64,000 nucleotides of DNA from Candidatus Zixiibacteriota bacterium (GTDB lineage Bacteria; Zixibacteria; MSB-5A5; GN15; FEB-12): positions 1 to 64,000 of the forward strand of contig JBFMGC010000010.1 of NCBI GenBank assembly GCA_040752815.1. Direction: 5' to 3'. The translations under genes and the position numbers were made by a program. The notes beneath the pieces are model-generated. The model made no database searches. It was given only the letters and a program-made list of their open reading frames with translations, and was not told where the DNA came from. Below are positions 54,957 through 64,000 of this stretch, piece by piece; the stretch's first letter is position 1; every line of letters begins with the position of its first letter.

Positions 54957-57739
54957 CTTTCACCTCGCACTGCGTTTGCCGCACCATGCCTCGGTCTGTG
55001 TTTTCGTTTCCCCGCATTTTGTGTTCGCGGTTCATTGTCCTTTCTGCGAGAACCGTGTGCTCGCTATGGCTGGCTATAGCGTCCGGCCCTGCCGCCCAGC
55101 CGTCCGATGAGAGGCCGAGCCGTGACCAGGCGGCCGCGGCCGGTGTGTCGCCGGCGTACTGCACCTCTATTCACGACGTCGGCCGTATCGCCATCCCGAT
55201 TACCAACGCTGGGTACTTCGGACGCGGCCACGATGGACTATACACGCGCGACTGTTTCACCGGGCGGCTGGTTTCGCTGGCCGAGTATCCCAAGCGCTCC
55301 TATGCGGTCTACCTGTCTACGGCGGCTCTGTGGGTGGGCGCTGTTGTAGAGCGCGATACGCTGGTATCAACCGGCGACGACGGTGTAGGACGCAGCCGAG
55401 AGTTTCATCCGGCCGAAGCCCCCTACGGCAATCTGATCTATCGCTCGACACTCGATCCTACCAGCCCGCGTTTCGAGGGGGCCGTTTCCGAGCAAGACTA
55501 TATCGCCGTTTACTCGGATACCTGCACCCACTGCCCCGGCGTACGCACCGACATAGTCGACAGCCGTCCCCACCGACCACTGAATATCGAGGTTATCCAG
55601 CGGTCGTATTCCTGGTCATATTCCTATGCGCAGGACTTCGTGTTGTTCGATTACGACGTCAAAAACATCGGCCGCCAGCGCCTGCGTGAGATGTATATCG
55701 GACTGTTTGTCGACGGTGACGTTTTTGTCAATCTGCCGATCAGCAATGCCGATTACGGCCGCGATGACCTCTGCGGCTTCCGCGAGTATCAGCCGGCTTT
55801 CTACATGGACGAGCCATGCCCCCCGGACAGCGATCTCGTGAATCTGGCGTGGGTGGCGGACAACGACGGTGACCTGACTCGCCCGCAAGAGTATGCCCGG
55901 CTGCCGCATATCACCGGAGCGCGAATCATCAGCACACCCAATGACTCCCTCAGAGTGTCTTTCAACTGGTGGTCGACCAACCGGTTCAACCCCGGTCTCG
56001 ATTTCGGCCCGCAGGCACGGGTGTCGTATCGCGATCTCGGCTTTAACAATCTCGGCACGCCGTGGGGTGACCGCAACGCCTACCATTTCCTGCGGAACGG
56101 CGAGCATGATTATGATCAGGCGATGATCGGCACGATCGGGTTCCTGGACCCAACCTGGGTTTCTCCCCCTTTCGAGTTTATCGATTCGGTGGTCGCCGGA
56201 CTGGACAGCCGCTACCTCCTCTCATTCGGGCCGTTCGCGCTCGATCCGGGTCAGACTCTGCCGCTGACATTTGCCTATGTGGGTGGCGCCAACTTCCATC
56301 GCGATCCCGACAACCTGCAGAACCTGCCCGACTACCCCGAGCTCTGGTACGAAAACGTGCATTTCGATTCCCTTACCGCCAACGCTACCTGGGCGGGGTG
56401 GGTGTACGATAACCCCGGATTTGATACCGATAGCGACGGCTACGCCGGCGAATTTACTATCTGCAACCTGAGCGGGGATTCGACAATAGTGTGTGACACG
56501 TTGATCGACACCTCGGCCGAGCCGGATACGGATTACGTCCAATGCCGTTGGGAGTACGCCGTGGCCGATACGGTCTGGCGTACGGGCGACGGCATCCCTG
56601 ACTTTCGCGGCGCCGGGCCGCCACCTAATCCGTCCACATATACGTTTGTGAACGGCGACGGCGACACCGTGAGGGGGTTGCGCGTTTTCCCGGAGGTTGG
56701 CAGTGTGCGCCTGGTGTGGAACGGCGTGATGTCCGAGACCACGCCTGATCCGTTCACACATGAGTACGATTTCGAGGGGTATCGTGTGTATATAGCGCGT
56801 GATGACCGCGAATCAAGCTACTCGGTAATCGACTCGTACGACCGCGAGAACTACAATCGCTGGATCTGGAACGGCGTCGCGCGGCGCTTTGTACTGCGCG
56901 ACCCACCATTCTCGTTGCAGCAGCTCCGCTGTCTCTACGGCGACTCCTGCGGCGATACTACCTGGCACCCGGAGAACTATCCGCGAACTCGGCCGCTGGT
57001 AATCTCCGCCGGGCCGAAGTACGATCCCCTCATATACTACTTCGAACCGCAGGACTACAACCGCTCAGTGATGATCGATGACGGCGGAACGCCCACCACG
57101 AGAATCCGCAAGGTGTACCCCCACTCCCCCAGGCCGCCGTATGTTGATCCTGATTCTATCCGGCACTACTTCCCCGACCGCGATGACACACTGTATTTTA
57201 CAGAGGACGGTTATCTCAAATACTACGAATACGAGTATGTGTTCGACGGTCTGCTGCCGACCGTGGCATATTATGTCAATGTTACGGCGTTCGACTTTGG
57301 CTTCCCGGAGTTGGATCTGCCCGGGCTGGAAACCAACCCGTCACTGCTGCCCAAGATCGTGTATCCGCTCGCGTCGAGCGATGCCATCGCCGCCCAGGGT
57401 CTGCAAGTCTACGTCTACCCGAATCCGTACCGATTGGACGGCGACTATCGTGACAACGGCTACGAAGCCCGTGGCCGTCTGCACATACCGGAGGACAAGA
57501 CACGCCTGGTGCATTTCGCCAACCTTCCGCCCAAGTGCACGATCAGCATATTCTCACTCGACGGCGACTTGGTTCGCGAGCTTCAACACGACGTGGATCC
57601 CGATGACTACCTGGCCAATCACGCCACCTGGGATTTGATCAATCGCAACGCGCAGTTGGTGGTGTCGGGGATGTACTACTGGGTCGTTGAGGCCGACGAC
57701 GGCGCCACTCAGATAGGCAAGCTGGTAGTGATCATGTAG
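54953..57739 (+). CDS. Large surface/secreted protein 2, paralogue of the previous gene
   Basis: 928 residues from GTG 54953, whose codon shares GTGA with the upstream stop, indicating translational coupling. It matches protein 1 throughout: SPAYCTSIHDVGRIAIPITNAGYFGRG, GAVSEQDYIAVYSDTCTHCPGVRTDIVDSRPHRPL, the loop DNPGFDTDSDGYAGEFTICNL and the same sorting-like end (QVYVYPNPYRLDGDYRDNGYEARG...SGMYYWVVEADDGATQIGKLVVIM). Four paired cysteines near residues 690-700 (LRCLYGDSCGDTTWHP) are also shared. The gene pair arose by tandem duplication and has since diverged. An alternative start is ATG 54986. Confidence 0.8.
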   Translation: MTFTSHCVCRTMPRSVFSFPRILCSRFIVLSARTVCSLWLAIASGPAAQPSDERPSRDQAAAAGVSPAYCTSIHDVGRIAIPITNAGYFGRGHDGLYTRDCFTGRLVSLAEYPKRSYAVYLSTAALWVGAVVERDTLVSTGDDGVGRSREFHPAEAPYGNLIYRSTLDPTSPRFEGAVSEQDYIAVYSDTCTHCPGVRTDIVDSRPHRPLNIEVIQRSYSWSYSYAQDFVLFDYDVKNIGRQRLREMYIGLFVDGDVFVNLPISNADYGRDDLCGFREYQPAFYMDEPCPPDSDLVNLAWVADNDGDLTRPQEYARLPHITGARIISTPNDSLRVSFNWWSTNRFNPGLDFGPQARVSYRDLGFNNLGTPWGDRNAYHFLRNGEHDYDQAMIGTIGFLDPTWVSPPFEFIDSVVAGLDSRYLLSFGPFALDPGQTLPLTFAYVGGANFHRDPDNLQNLPDYPELWYENVHFDSLTANATWAGWVYDNPGFDTDSDGYAGEFTICNLSGDSTIVCDTLIDTSAEPDTDYVQCRWEYAVADTVWRTGDGIPDFRGAGPPPNPSTYTFVNGDGDTVRGLRVFPEVGSVRLVWNGVMSETTPDPFTHEYDFEGYRVYIARDDRESSYSVIDSYDRENYNRWIWNGVARRFVLRDPPFSLQQLRCLYGDSCGDTTWHPENYPRTRPLVISAGPKYDPLIYYFEPQDYNRSVMIDDGGTPTTRIRKVYPHSPRPPYVDPDSIRHYFPDRDDTLYFTEDGYLKYYEYEYVFDGLLPTVAYYVNVTAFDFGFPELDLPGLETNPSLLPKIVYPLASSDAIAAQGLQVYVYPNPYRLDGDYRDNGYEARGRLHIPEDKTRLVHFANLPPKCTISIFSLDGDLVRELQHDVDPDDYLANHATWDLINRNAQLVVSGMYYWVVEADDGATQIGKLVVIM

Positions 57740-58057
57740 TCGGGCGGGCCTGCACGACAGAGACGCCCATCCCAGGGCAAGCGCTGGAGCACCGGTGCAG
57801 CTGTCGGGCGGGGTAGCTCGGTGCGCTACCCTTTGGGTGGGACGGACCAACTTCTCTTTCAGATGAAGTGCCGTTCAGATGCGAACAACCTTCAACAGAG
57901 CTGTGGGCTACCAGTTGTGGGCTACCAGTTTCAAATCTGCCACGGAGGAGGCCCCACACTCGGTTTCTTCATCCTCAAATCGAACGGCCACCCTGCCCTT
58001 GAGACAGGATGGCCGTTTCTTATATCGTCGCGTCCCGATCGGGACGGGCTGAAGGGC
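57740..58057. other. 318 bp convergent gap, terminator only
   Basis: The gap lies between two convergent genes and holds one strong hairpin (57983-58017). No gene is credible in it; the text GTGGGCTACCAGTT is repeated twice (57901-57930). Confidence 0.6.
57983..58017 (+). terminator. Terminator after the surface-protein pair
   Basis: AACGGCCACCCTG pairs with CAGGATGGCCGTT (13 bp, one mismatch) around a nine-base loop, followed by TCTTAT. It lies 240 bases after the paralogue's stop. The reverse side shows weaker T-content, so it acts mainly for the plus strand. Confidence 0.7.
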
Positions 58058-61000
58058 CTACTTGAGTAACAACATCTTCCGCGTCTGAGTGAACTGACCG
58101 GCTTCCAGTCGATACAGGTAGACACCGCTGGCGCGATCGGTGGCGTTCCACTCCACCTTGAAAACGCCCGGAGTCTCGGCCTTACCCTGGAATACCTCCA
58201 CTACCCGGCCCTCGATGTTGTAGATCGTCAGCCGATACGACACCGCCTCCGGCAGAGCAAACTCGATTGTCGTCGCCGGGTTGAACGGGTTCGGGTAGTT
58301 CGGCTCGAGGCTGTACCGGCTCGGGACATTCTTCGCCACCACCGGTGCACCCTGAGCGGTCGCCAGTTCGATTGTCAAAACCTCGCCCTCGATCCCGCTG
58401 AGGAAGGCGCCTCGGAACGAGTGCATCGACGTAGCCTCGACCGGCGGAGTCACGATTATGCGCGTGACTCCGTCGCTGTACGCGTACGTCATCTCCATGC
58501 CGTCGGCCAGCAGAGTTGGGGCAACCTGGCCGCGCACCGAGACTGCCGCGCCGCCGATATCCACGCCTCCGGATACCGAGAGCACTCCGTCGTCAATCGC
58601 GTACCCGGCGGGGACGGCCGTCATGGGTGTACTCTTCGCGTACGGTACCGCGTCGCCGATGACCACCCGGATCAGGTAAACCAGGTCGGCTACCGAGAGC
58701 GCCATGCCGTCGCGGTTAACATCGGACGCCGCGATCGAGCCTTCGACATGACCGCCAAAGGCCCCGAGACCCGTAATGAAGTAGTTGGTGAACATCACAG
58801 CGTCAGCGATCTCGTAGGCAATGCCGTTAATATTGATATCACCGGGAGCGTCGATAGAATCGGCGCAGATGATGTCGATACCGCCGTTGTAGAAGTTGGC
58901 GCACCGCACCAGCTCGTACTTGTCGCTGATGTCACACTGGGGCGACGGAGCTCCGGTAAGGGTTGGCATGGTATTGTCCAGACCGGTTATGTCGCTCCAC
59001 TGCACGACCGGCGGATCACCGATCTCACCCGCGTAGTCATAGACGAAGTGGGAGATGAACAGGGTATCACCGCGGACATTAGACAGTGAGTTGTCGCCGC
59101 AGTCGTACCAGACGAAGCGGATCGGCACGAACTGGCACTCGAGCGTGCGGTCATTGGATACCAGGAACGTCATCACCGCAAGCTGAGTGGACGTGCTCGA
59201 ACCGGGACCGGGATCAGCCACGCCGTTATTGGTGTAGCAATCCGGGTGCACGGCGATATTGCCGCCGTTCTGTTCGGCCAGGGCCACTATCCTGAGCACG
59301 CCGGACGGACATGCGCCGGGACCGCAGTTGCCGTTGGCACCGAAGCGGTACGTGAAATACTCCCAGGCGCAGTCGGTGAAGAACTTGCCGGGATCGGCCT
59401 TCTGGAAGCTGAGCGCGCTGTTATCGTACTGAATCAGAAGATCGTAACCGGCAATCGGCCAGTTAGTCCCTACATTCATGAAATCAATGCTAACTTCGGT
59501 GTACTGGCCTTGATATTGATCATGCACTTTCTCGATAACCAGATCGAGCGACACAATATTGACCATGAAGCAGCACGTATCCGCATTCGACGGACTGCAC
59601 GGTGTGCAAACAGCCGCGCTGTCGGTGGCGATCACGCAGATCTCGTGCGCTCCGGGCGTTGGGTTAGCCCAGGTGATAGCGCCCGTGCCTGCGTTGACCT
59701 GCACTCCCGCGGGTCCGCTAAGCAGATAGTAGAACAGATATGGGCCCTGGTCGGGGTCGGTTGCTGTCGCTTGAACGGACAACGGGTACCCGTAGCAGAG
59801 CACCTGCGTACCGGGGCAGGTCACTACCGGCGGATCGTTGTATACGCAGACGTTGAATTCGCACGTGTCGGCCGCGTTACAGTCATCTCTGACAATCACG
59901 CAAATCTCGGGATCGCAGATATCACGAGCGGTCGACGCGAAGGTCAGCTCGCCGGTGCTGGTGTTAAGGGTGACGCCCTGCGGTGCACCGGGACAGAGGC
60001 TGAAGGTTAACGTCTGGCCGGCGTCCGGATCACTAGCGTCGAGGTTGATCGAGTAGGACTGACCCCAGTGAATTCTCTGATCCGGCGGACAGTTGGTGAA
60101 GCTCGGGCGCGTGTTCAAGGTGTAGTCTACGTGGAAAGTACGTTCAACGTAGTTGTTGCACACATCGGCCGCCCTGATAGTGACATCGTAGGAGGCAGTC
60201 GCAGTTGGGGTCACGCACCATTGACCGTTGACTATGCTGCCTATCCCATTGGTCACTGTTATCGTGACAGCACCCTGACAATTGTCAGTGGCCGCAACAG
60301 GCAGACAGATTTGGGCCGGCGCACACTGGAAGATGGTCTGGTCGGCCGGGAAGGTCGTGAAGGTCGGGGCGGTGTTGTCGTCCACCGTTATGATCTGCGT
60401 GCAGAAGCCCTCGTTGCCACAGTAATCGGTGGCCTTGTAGGTGCGAGTAATGATATACGGACAGCCTGAGCCGCTCTGGACATCGTCCACGAAGGTCACC
60501 ACCGGGTTGGGATCGCAGTTATCGATCGCCGTCACCAGCGCCGGATTCGGCTGAGGTACATCAGTTAGACACTCGACCGTGATGCCCGACGGACATGTAA
60601 CCTGCGGCGGAATCTGATCATCGACAGTGATGATCTGCGTGCAGAAGGCCTCGTTTCCGCAGAAATCGGTCGCCTTGTACGTGCGAGTAATGGTCAGCGG
60701 ACAGCCCTGGCCGGTCTGGACATCGCTCACAAAAGTCACGACCGGATTGGGATCACAGTTGTCGGTCGCCATCACCAGCGCCGGGTTAGGCTGAGGTACG
60801 TCGGTCAGACACTGAACGCTGATCGCCTGCGGACAGGTGATCTGCGGAGCGATATCGTCATCAACAGTGATGATCTGTGTGCAGAAGGCCTCATTGCCGC
60901 AGAAATCGGTCGCCCTATAGGTTCGAGTGATTGTCTCCGGACAGGTCTGACCGTTCGAGACATCACTAACGAAAGTCACGACCGGATTGGGGTCGCAGTT

Positions 61001-64000
61001 ATCCGACACCACAACCAGCGCCGGATTCGGCTGCGGCACGTCGGCCACACACTGAACCGCAAGCGGCTGCGGGCAGGCGATGGTCGGCGCGGTAACGTCG
61101 TGAACAGTAATGATCTGCGTGCAGAAGGCCTCGTTGCCGCAGAAATCGGTCGCCTTATAAGTACGGGTGATCGTCACCGGGCAGTAGGAGCCGGACTGAA
61201 CGTCACTCACAAATGTCACGACCGGACTGGGATCGCAGTTGTCGGTAGCTGTCACCAAAGCCGGATTCGGCTGCGGAACATCGGTTATGCATTCCACTGT
61301 CAGCGGCTGAGGACAGGTAATGCTCGGAGCCGTGTTATCATCAACTGTGATGATCTGGGTACAGAATGCCTCGTTGCCGCAGAAATCAGTCGCCTTGTAG
61401 GTGCGGATGATTGTCTCCGGACAGGACTGGCCGTTGGAGACATCACCGAGGAACACGACCATTGGATTCGGATCACAGTTGTCGCTTACGCTGACCAGCG
61501 CCGGATTCGGCTGCGGCACTAAAGTGATGCATTCCACCGAAATCGCCTGCGGACAGGTGATCTGAGGAGCGGTATTGTCGTCCACCGTTATGATCTGCGT
61601 GCAGAACGCCTCGTTGCCGCAGAAATCAGTCGCCTTGTAGGTACGCGTGATCGTCTCCGGACAGGTCTGGCCATCGGAGACATCGCTTACAAACACAACT
61701 GTCGGATTCGGATCGCAATTGTCGGTGGCGGTCACCAGCGCCGGATTCGGCTGTGGCACCAGGGTTATGCACTCAACCGATATCGGCGCCGGACAGGTGA
61801 CTTGCGGGGCGGTGATATCGTCAATGGTAATTGTTTGAGTGCAGTACGCCACGTTTCCGGCGGCATCGGTCGCTTTATATGTACGAGTTATGATCTCCGG
61901 ACAAGTCTGACCGTTGGAGACATCGTCGACAAACACTACCACTGGCGACGGATCGCAGACGTCGAATACGGTCACCAGCAGCGGATCGGGCTGCGGAACT
62001 TGTGTGAGACACTCGACAAAAATCGGGTTCGGACAGGTAATCTGCGGCGGAGTGGTGTCCGGGGGAGTGCTTATTGTCTGCACGCAACTGGCCTGGTTGC
62101 CGCACTCGTCGGTGGCCGTCCAGGTCCGCGTGATAGCTCCGCCGTTCTGATAATCAGAGTAAGTGATCGTAATGTTGCCGGGGGCCGAGCAGTTATCGGT
62201 AGCCGTCGCGTAACCGGTATTGGACGGATCGCTCGATTCGCCGCAGTAGATTGTGGTGTTTGGCGGACAGGTGATTACCGGCGGCGTGGTGTCGTCAACC
62301 GTGATGGTCTGCGTGCAGGTACCCACGTTGCCGCAGGCATCGGTCGCCTTGTAGGTCCGGGTGATGATCTTAGGACAGGTTCCGGGGGCGATCTGATCGC
62401 TCAGCCATGCGATTACCGGATTCGGATCGCAGTTGTCAGTCGCCGAAACCAGCGCCGTGTTGGGAGCCGGGACATCGGCGACACACTGCACCGTGATATC
62501 CGCCGGGCAGGTCACCGACGGCGGCGTGGTGTCATCAATGATGATAAGCTGGGTGCAGGTAGCATAATTGCCGCAGGCATCGGTGGCCTTGTAAGTGCGG
62601 GTGATAGTCTCAGGGCAAGTCTGGCCGTCGGAGACGTCGCTCACGAAAGTAACCACCGGCGCGGGATCGCAGGCATCCGTGGCCACCACCAGAGCCGGGT
62701 TCGGAGCCGGAACCAGGCTCGCACACTGGACCGTGATCCACTGCGGACAGGTTATGGATGGCGCCTGGGTGTCAATTACCGTGATCACCTGCGAGCACGA
62801 CGATGAATTCCCGCAGTCATCGGTCGCGGTCCAGGTCCGCGTCAGCGTGTACTGCTGAGCGCAGGAACCGGGAGTAGTCGACGAGGTCATCGTGATCGTA
62901 GGCGTGGGATCGCAGTTGTCAGTGGCCGTCGGCGTGGCCGGCGCCGGAACGGCGTCGCACTGCACGGTCACGTTGCTCGGACAGCCGGACAGCACCGGAG
63001 CCGTATTGTCTTCAACATTGATGGTCTGAGTACACTGAGCCCTGAGCGTGCCGTTGGCATCGTACGCCTTCCACAGACGCGAAATCGTCTTCTCCTGCGG
63101 GCAGGCGCCCGGTGTCTCGGAATCGACATAAGAGAAACTTATGGGAAGCGGGCAGGTACCGGACGTAGTGAAGGTGGGCGTGCCTGTATAAATGGGATCA
63201 GTTGACTGATTGCACTCCCTGGTCGCGGTAGGTGGACAAGTGAGAGACACCTGGCAACAATCCGACGCGTACACCGTATTCGTAGCGTAATTGCAACAGT
63301 AGTCGCCGTTGCATCCGTTCTCGGTATTACAAGCCTGGATGCTGATCGTGACAGGATTTCCCGCCGTAGCAGTCACCGTGTAAGTGATCGAATTCGTCCC
63401 CTGGCCGCTTGTTATGGTACCCCCTGTTACAGTCCAGAGGTAGCTGTCCGCGCCGGCCGGAACCGAGCAAGTGAACGAGGCGCCGGTACAGTACGGACCC
63501 GCGCTGCAAGTCATCGTGACATCAGGCGGCAGACAGATCACACCTTTCTGAATGGACCTGTTAGCCATGCCGCCGGAGCCGTCTACTTCGCCGGCCGCCG
63601 TGTGATACGGAGCACCGCTGATTGAGCCGGCTCCCATGCCAAGACCCCAGCCTGCCGGGACACCGTGCGCAAGATGGCCGCCCCAGAAGAAGCCGACGCT
63701 TCCATTGGCAATTACGTCGAATGTAATCGTTACCGAAAGCTCACGGTTGCTGGCAGTCCCGCCGATGGAGTAAGTGCTTATTGACACGTTGCTTACGTTA
63801 TATGCATATAGGCTGCCAGGGCCATCGATCGGAAATGACGGATTGATAATAGCGGACAACTCGGGAGGAACCGGGCCTGAATAGCTGGAGGCCAACCGTG
63901 GGTCTCGAAGCGGGGCTACCGCAATCGGTGTGGCGCAGTCGGCCGGGGCTGGCTGGGAGGTTGAACTGCATTCACCACCCACAGTCACGATTGGTCCGGC
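58058..64000 (-). CDS. Giant secreted protein: HYR-repeat array, cohesin-like, dockerin-like and sorting domain (5' end outside window)
   Basis: The frame is open to the right edge and no signal peptide is seen, so at least 1976 residues (from GTG 63988) are only part of the protein. Order: N-terminal beta-rich region (1-150); PKD-like segment (150-250); a partial and then eleven near-identical 80-residue HYR-type domains (about 325-1205), each with six cysteines, the block DNCDPNPVVTFVSDV and KATDFCGNEAFCTQIITVDD; two cadherin-like domains; a cohesin-like domain (EVSIDFMNVGTNWPIAGYDL); a dockerin-like pair (GDININGIAYEIADAVMFTN; SDVNRDGMALSVADLVYLI); and the NYPNPFNPATTIEFALPEA sorting domain (1893-1976). 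Such proteins are surface adhesins or scaffolds; the ligand is unknown. Confidence 0.88.
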   Translation of the reverse strand, partial: AGPIVTVGGECSSTSQPAPADCATPIAVAPLRDPRLASSYSGPVPPELSAIINPSFPIDGPGSLYAYNVSNVSISTYSIGGTASNRELSVTITFDVIANGSVGFFWGGHLAHGVPAGWGLGMGAGSISGAPYHTAAGEVDGSGGMANRSIQKGVICLPPDVTMTCSAGPYCTGASFTCSVPAGADSYLWTVTGGTITSGQGTNSITYTVTATAGNPVTISIQACNTENGCNGDYCCNYATNTVYASDCCQVSLTCPPTATRECNQSTDPIYTGTPTFTTSGTCPLPISFSYVDSETPGACPQEKTISRLWKAYDANGTLRAQCTQTINVEDNTAPVLSGCPSNVTVQCDAVPAPATPTATDNCDPTPTITMTSSTTPGSCAQQYTLTRTWTATDDCGNSSSCSQVITVIDTQAPSITCPQWITVQCASLVPAPNPALVVATDACDPAPVVTFVSDVSDGQTCPETITRTYKATDACGNYATCTQLIIIDDTTPPSVTCPADITVQCVADVPAPNTALVSATDNCDPNPVIAWLSDQIAPGTCPKIITRTYKATDACGNVGTCTQTITVDDTTPPVITCPPNTTIYCGESSDPSNTGYATATDNCSAPGNITITYSDYQNGGAITRTWTATDECGNQASCVQTISTPPDTTPPQITCPNPIFVECLTQVPQPDPLLVTVFDVCDPSPVVVFVDDVSNGQTCPEIITRTYKATDAAGNVAYCTQTITIDDITAPQVTCPAPISVECITLVPQPNPALVTATDNCDPNPTVVFVSDVSDGQTCPETITRTYKATDFCGNEAFCTQIITVDDNTAPQITCPQAISVECITLVPQPNPALVSVSDNCDPNPMVVFLGDVSNGQSCPETIIRTYKATDFCGNEAFCTQIITVDDNTAPSITCPQPLTVECITDVPQPNPALVTATDNCDPSPVVTFVSDVQSGSYCPVTITRTYKATDFCGNEAFCTQIITVHDVTAPTIACPQPLAVQCVADVPQPNPALVVVSDNCDPNPVVTFVSDVSNGQTCPETITRTYRATDFCGNEAFCTQIITVDDDIAPQITCPQAISVQCLTDVPQPNPALVMATDNCDPNPVVTFVSDVQTGQGCPLTITRTYKATDFCGNEAFCTQIITVDDQIPPQVTCPSGITVECLTDVPQPNPALVTAIDNCDPNPVVTFVDDVQSGSGCPYIITRTYKATDYCGNEGFCTQIITVDDNTAPTFTTFPADQTIFQCAPAQICLPVAATDNCQGAVTITVTNGIGSIVNGQWCVTPTATASYDVTIRAADVCNNYVERTFHVDYTLNTRPSFTNCPPDQRIHWGQSYSINLDASDPDAGQTLTFSLCPGAPQGVTLNTSTGELTFASTARDICDPEICVIVRDDCNAADTCEFNVCVYNDPPVVTCPGTQVLCYGYPLSVQATATDPDQGPYLFYYLLSGPAGVQVNAGTGAITWANPTPGAHEICVIATDSAAVCTPCSPSNADTCCFMVNIVSLDLVIEKVHDQYQGQYTEVSIDFMNVGTNWPIAGYDLLIQYDNSALSFQKADPGKFFTDCAWEYFTYRFGANGNCGPGACPSGVLRIVALAEQNGGNIAVHPDCYTNNGVADPGPGSSTSTQLAVMTFLVSNDRTLECQFVPIRFVWYDCGDNSLSNVRGDTLFISHFVYDYAGEIGDPPVVQWSDITGLDNTMPTLTGAPSPQCDISDKYELVRCANFYNGGIDIICADSIDAPGDININGIAYEIADAVMFTNYFITGLGAFGGHVEGSIAASDVNRDGMALSVADLVYLIRVVIGDAVPYAKSTPMTAVPAGYAIDDGVLSVSGGVDIGGAAVSVRGQVAPTLLADGMEMTYAYSDGVTRIIVTPPVEATSMHSFRGAFLSGIEGEVLTIELATAQGAPVVAKNVPSRYSLEPNYPNPFNPATTIEFALPEAVSYRLTIYNIEGRVVEVFQGKAETPGVFKVEWNATDRASGVYLYRLEAGQFTQTRKMLLLK
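60376..63014 (-). repeat. Tandem array of 11 HYR-type units (240 bp each)
   Basis: Units 6-11 (60376-61810) are the most alike at DNA level, while units 1-4 near 62000-63014 have drifted, and unit 4 is two residues shorter with an extra SAPGNITITYSDYQNGGA variant. The gradient suggests that the 3' units (towards 60376) were copied most recently. It should cause assembly trouble with short reads. Confidence 0.85.

Noticed and set aside
61802-62806. 334-codon plus-strand frame within the HYR array
   Set aside because: It is a repeat-induced shadow of the HYR units, as are the similar frames near 60068 and 61100.

Overview
The window looks like a GC-rich chromosomal stretch from a diderm bacterium of the FCB group. 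A Zixibacteria-like candidate phylum fits best, but that is inference. The evidence is a lipid A pathway hydrolase (LpxH), many signal peptides and lipoboxes, a beta-barrel outer-membrane protein, a secreted giant ending in the 'NYPNPFNP' sorting domain typical of FCB bacteria, and paired surface proteins with a related C-terminus. Most genes are on the minus strand in tight operons with 1-4 base overlaps. I saw no tRNA, rRNA, CRISPR array or prophage. The only mobile-element sign is the tail of an IS630-type transposase at the left edge.

Layout. 1-4037: transposase tail, then HEAT protein, DEDD exonuclease and HDOD regulator genes (minus). 4038-10704: a secreted protein built of GxDxY repeats; two type IV pilin genes, each behind a sigma-54-like promoter, next to an NtrC-type regulator; then, divergently, a UroD-like protein and a GAF/fRMsr-like protein. 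10874-13177: small envelope proteins and a BlaI-type repressor. 13202-23554: a ten-gene propionyl-CoA/acyl-CoA locus with two acyl-CoA mutase large chains, a B12-binding subunit, acyl-CoA dehydrogenase, MBL hydrolase, carboxyltransferase, biotin carboxylase, BCCP, a lipoprotein and methylmalonyl-CoA epimerase. Propionyl-CoA would be carboxylated, epimerised and isomerised to succinyl-CoA. The second mutase has active-site residues of the isobutyryl-CoA mutase type.

23775-35074: housekeeping genes (lepA, cdaA, folP, ftsH, hpt, tilS, purL, lpxH). 35383-39452: a DNA methyltransferase gene split by an in-frame amber codon, an outer-membrane protein, and a HIT hydrolase translationally coupled to an unusual protein that joins two helix-turn-helix units to an aconitase-like domain lacking most catalytic and cluster residues. 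39832-48557: DUF885 protein, RNA m5U methyltransferase, CDF transporter, CBS/HlyC protein, HtpX and a dicarboxylate-symporter homologue with a 330-residue charged tail. 49008-64000: dipeptidase, Tat-exported DUF362 protein, lipoprotein, two tandem paralogous surface proteins, and a very large HYR-repeat protein that runs off the right edge.

The intergenic spaces carry several families of short GC-rich palindromes (20-50 bp). Copies recur almost identically up to tens of kilobases apart, and one supplies the last codons of the broken methyltransferase.
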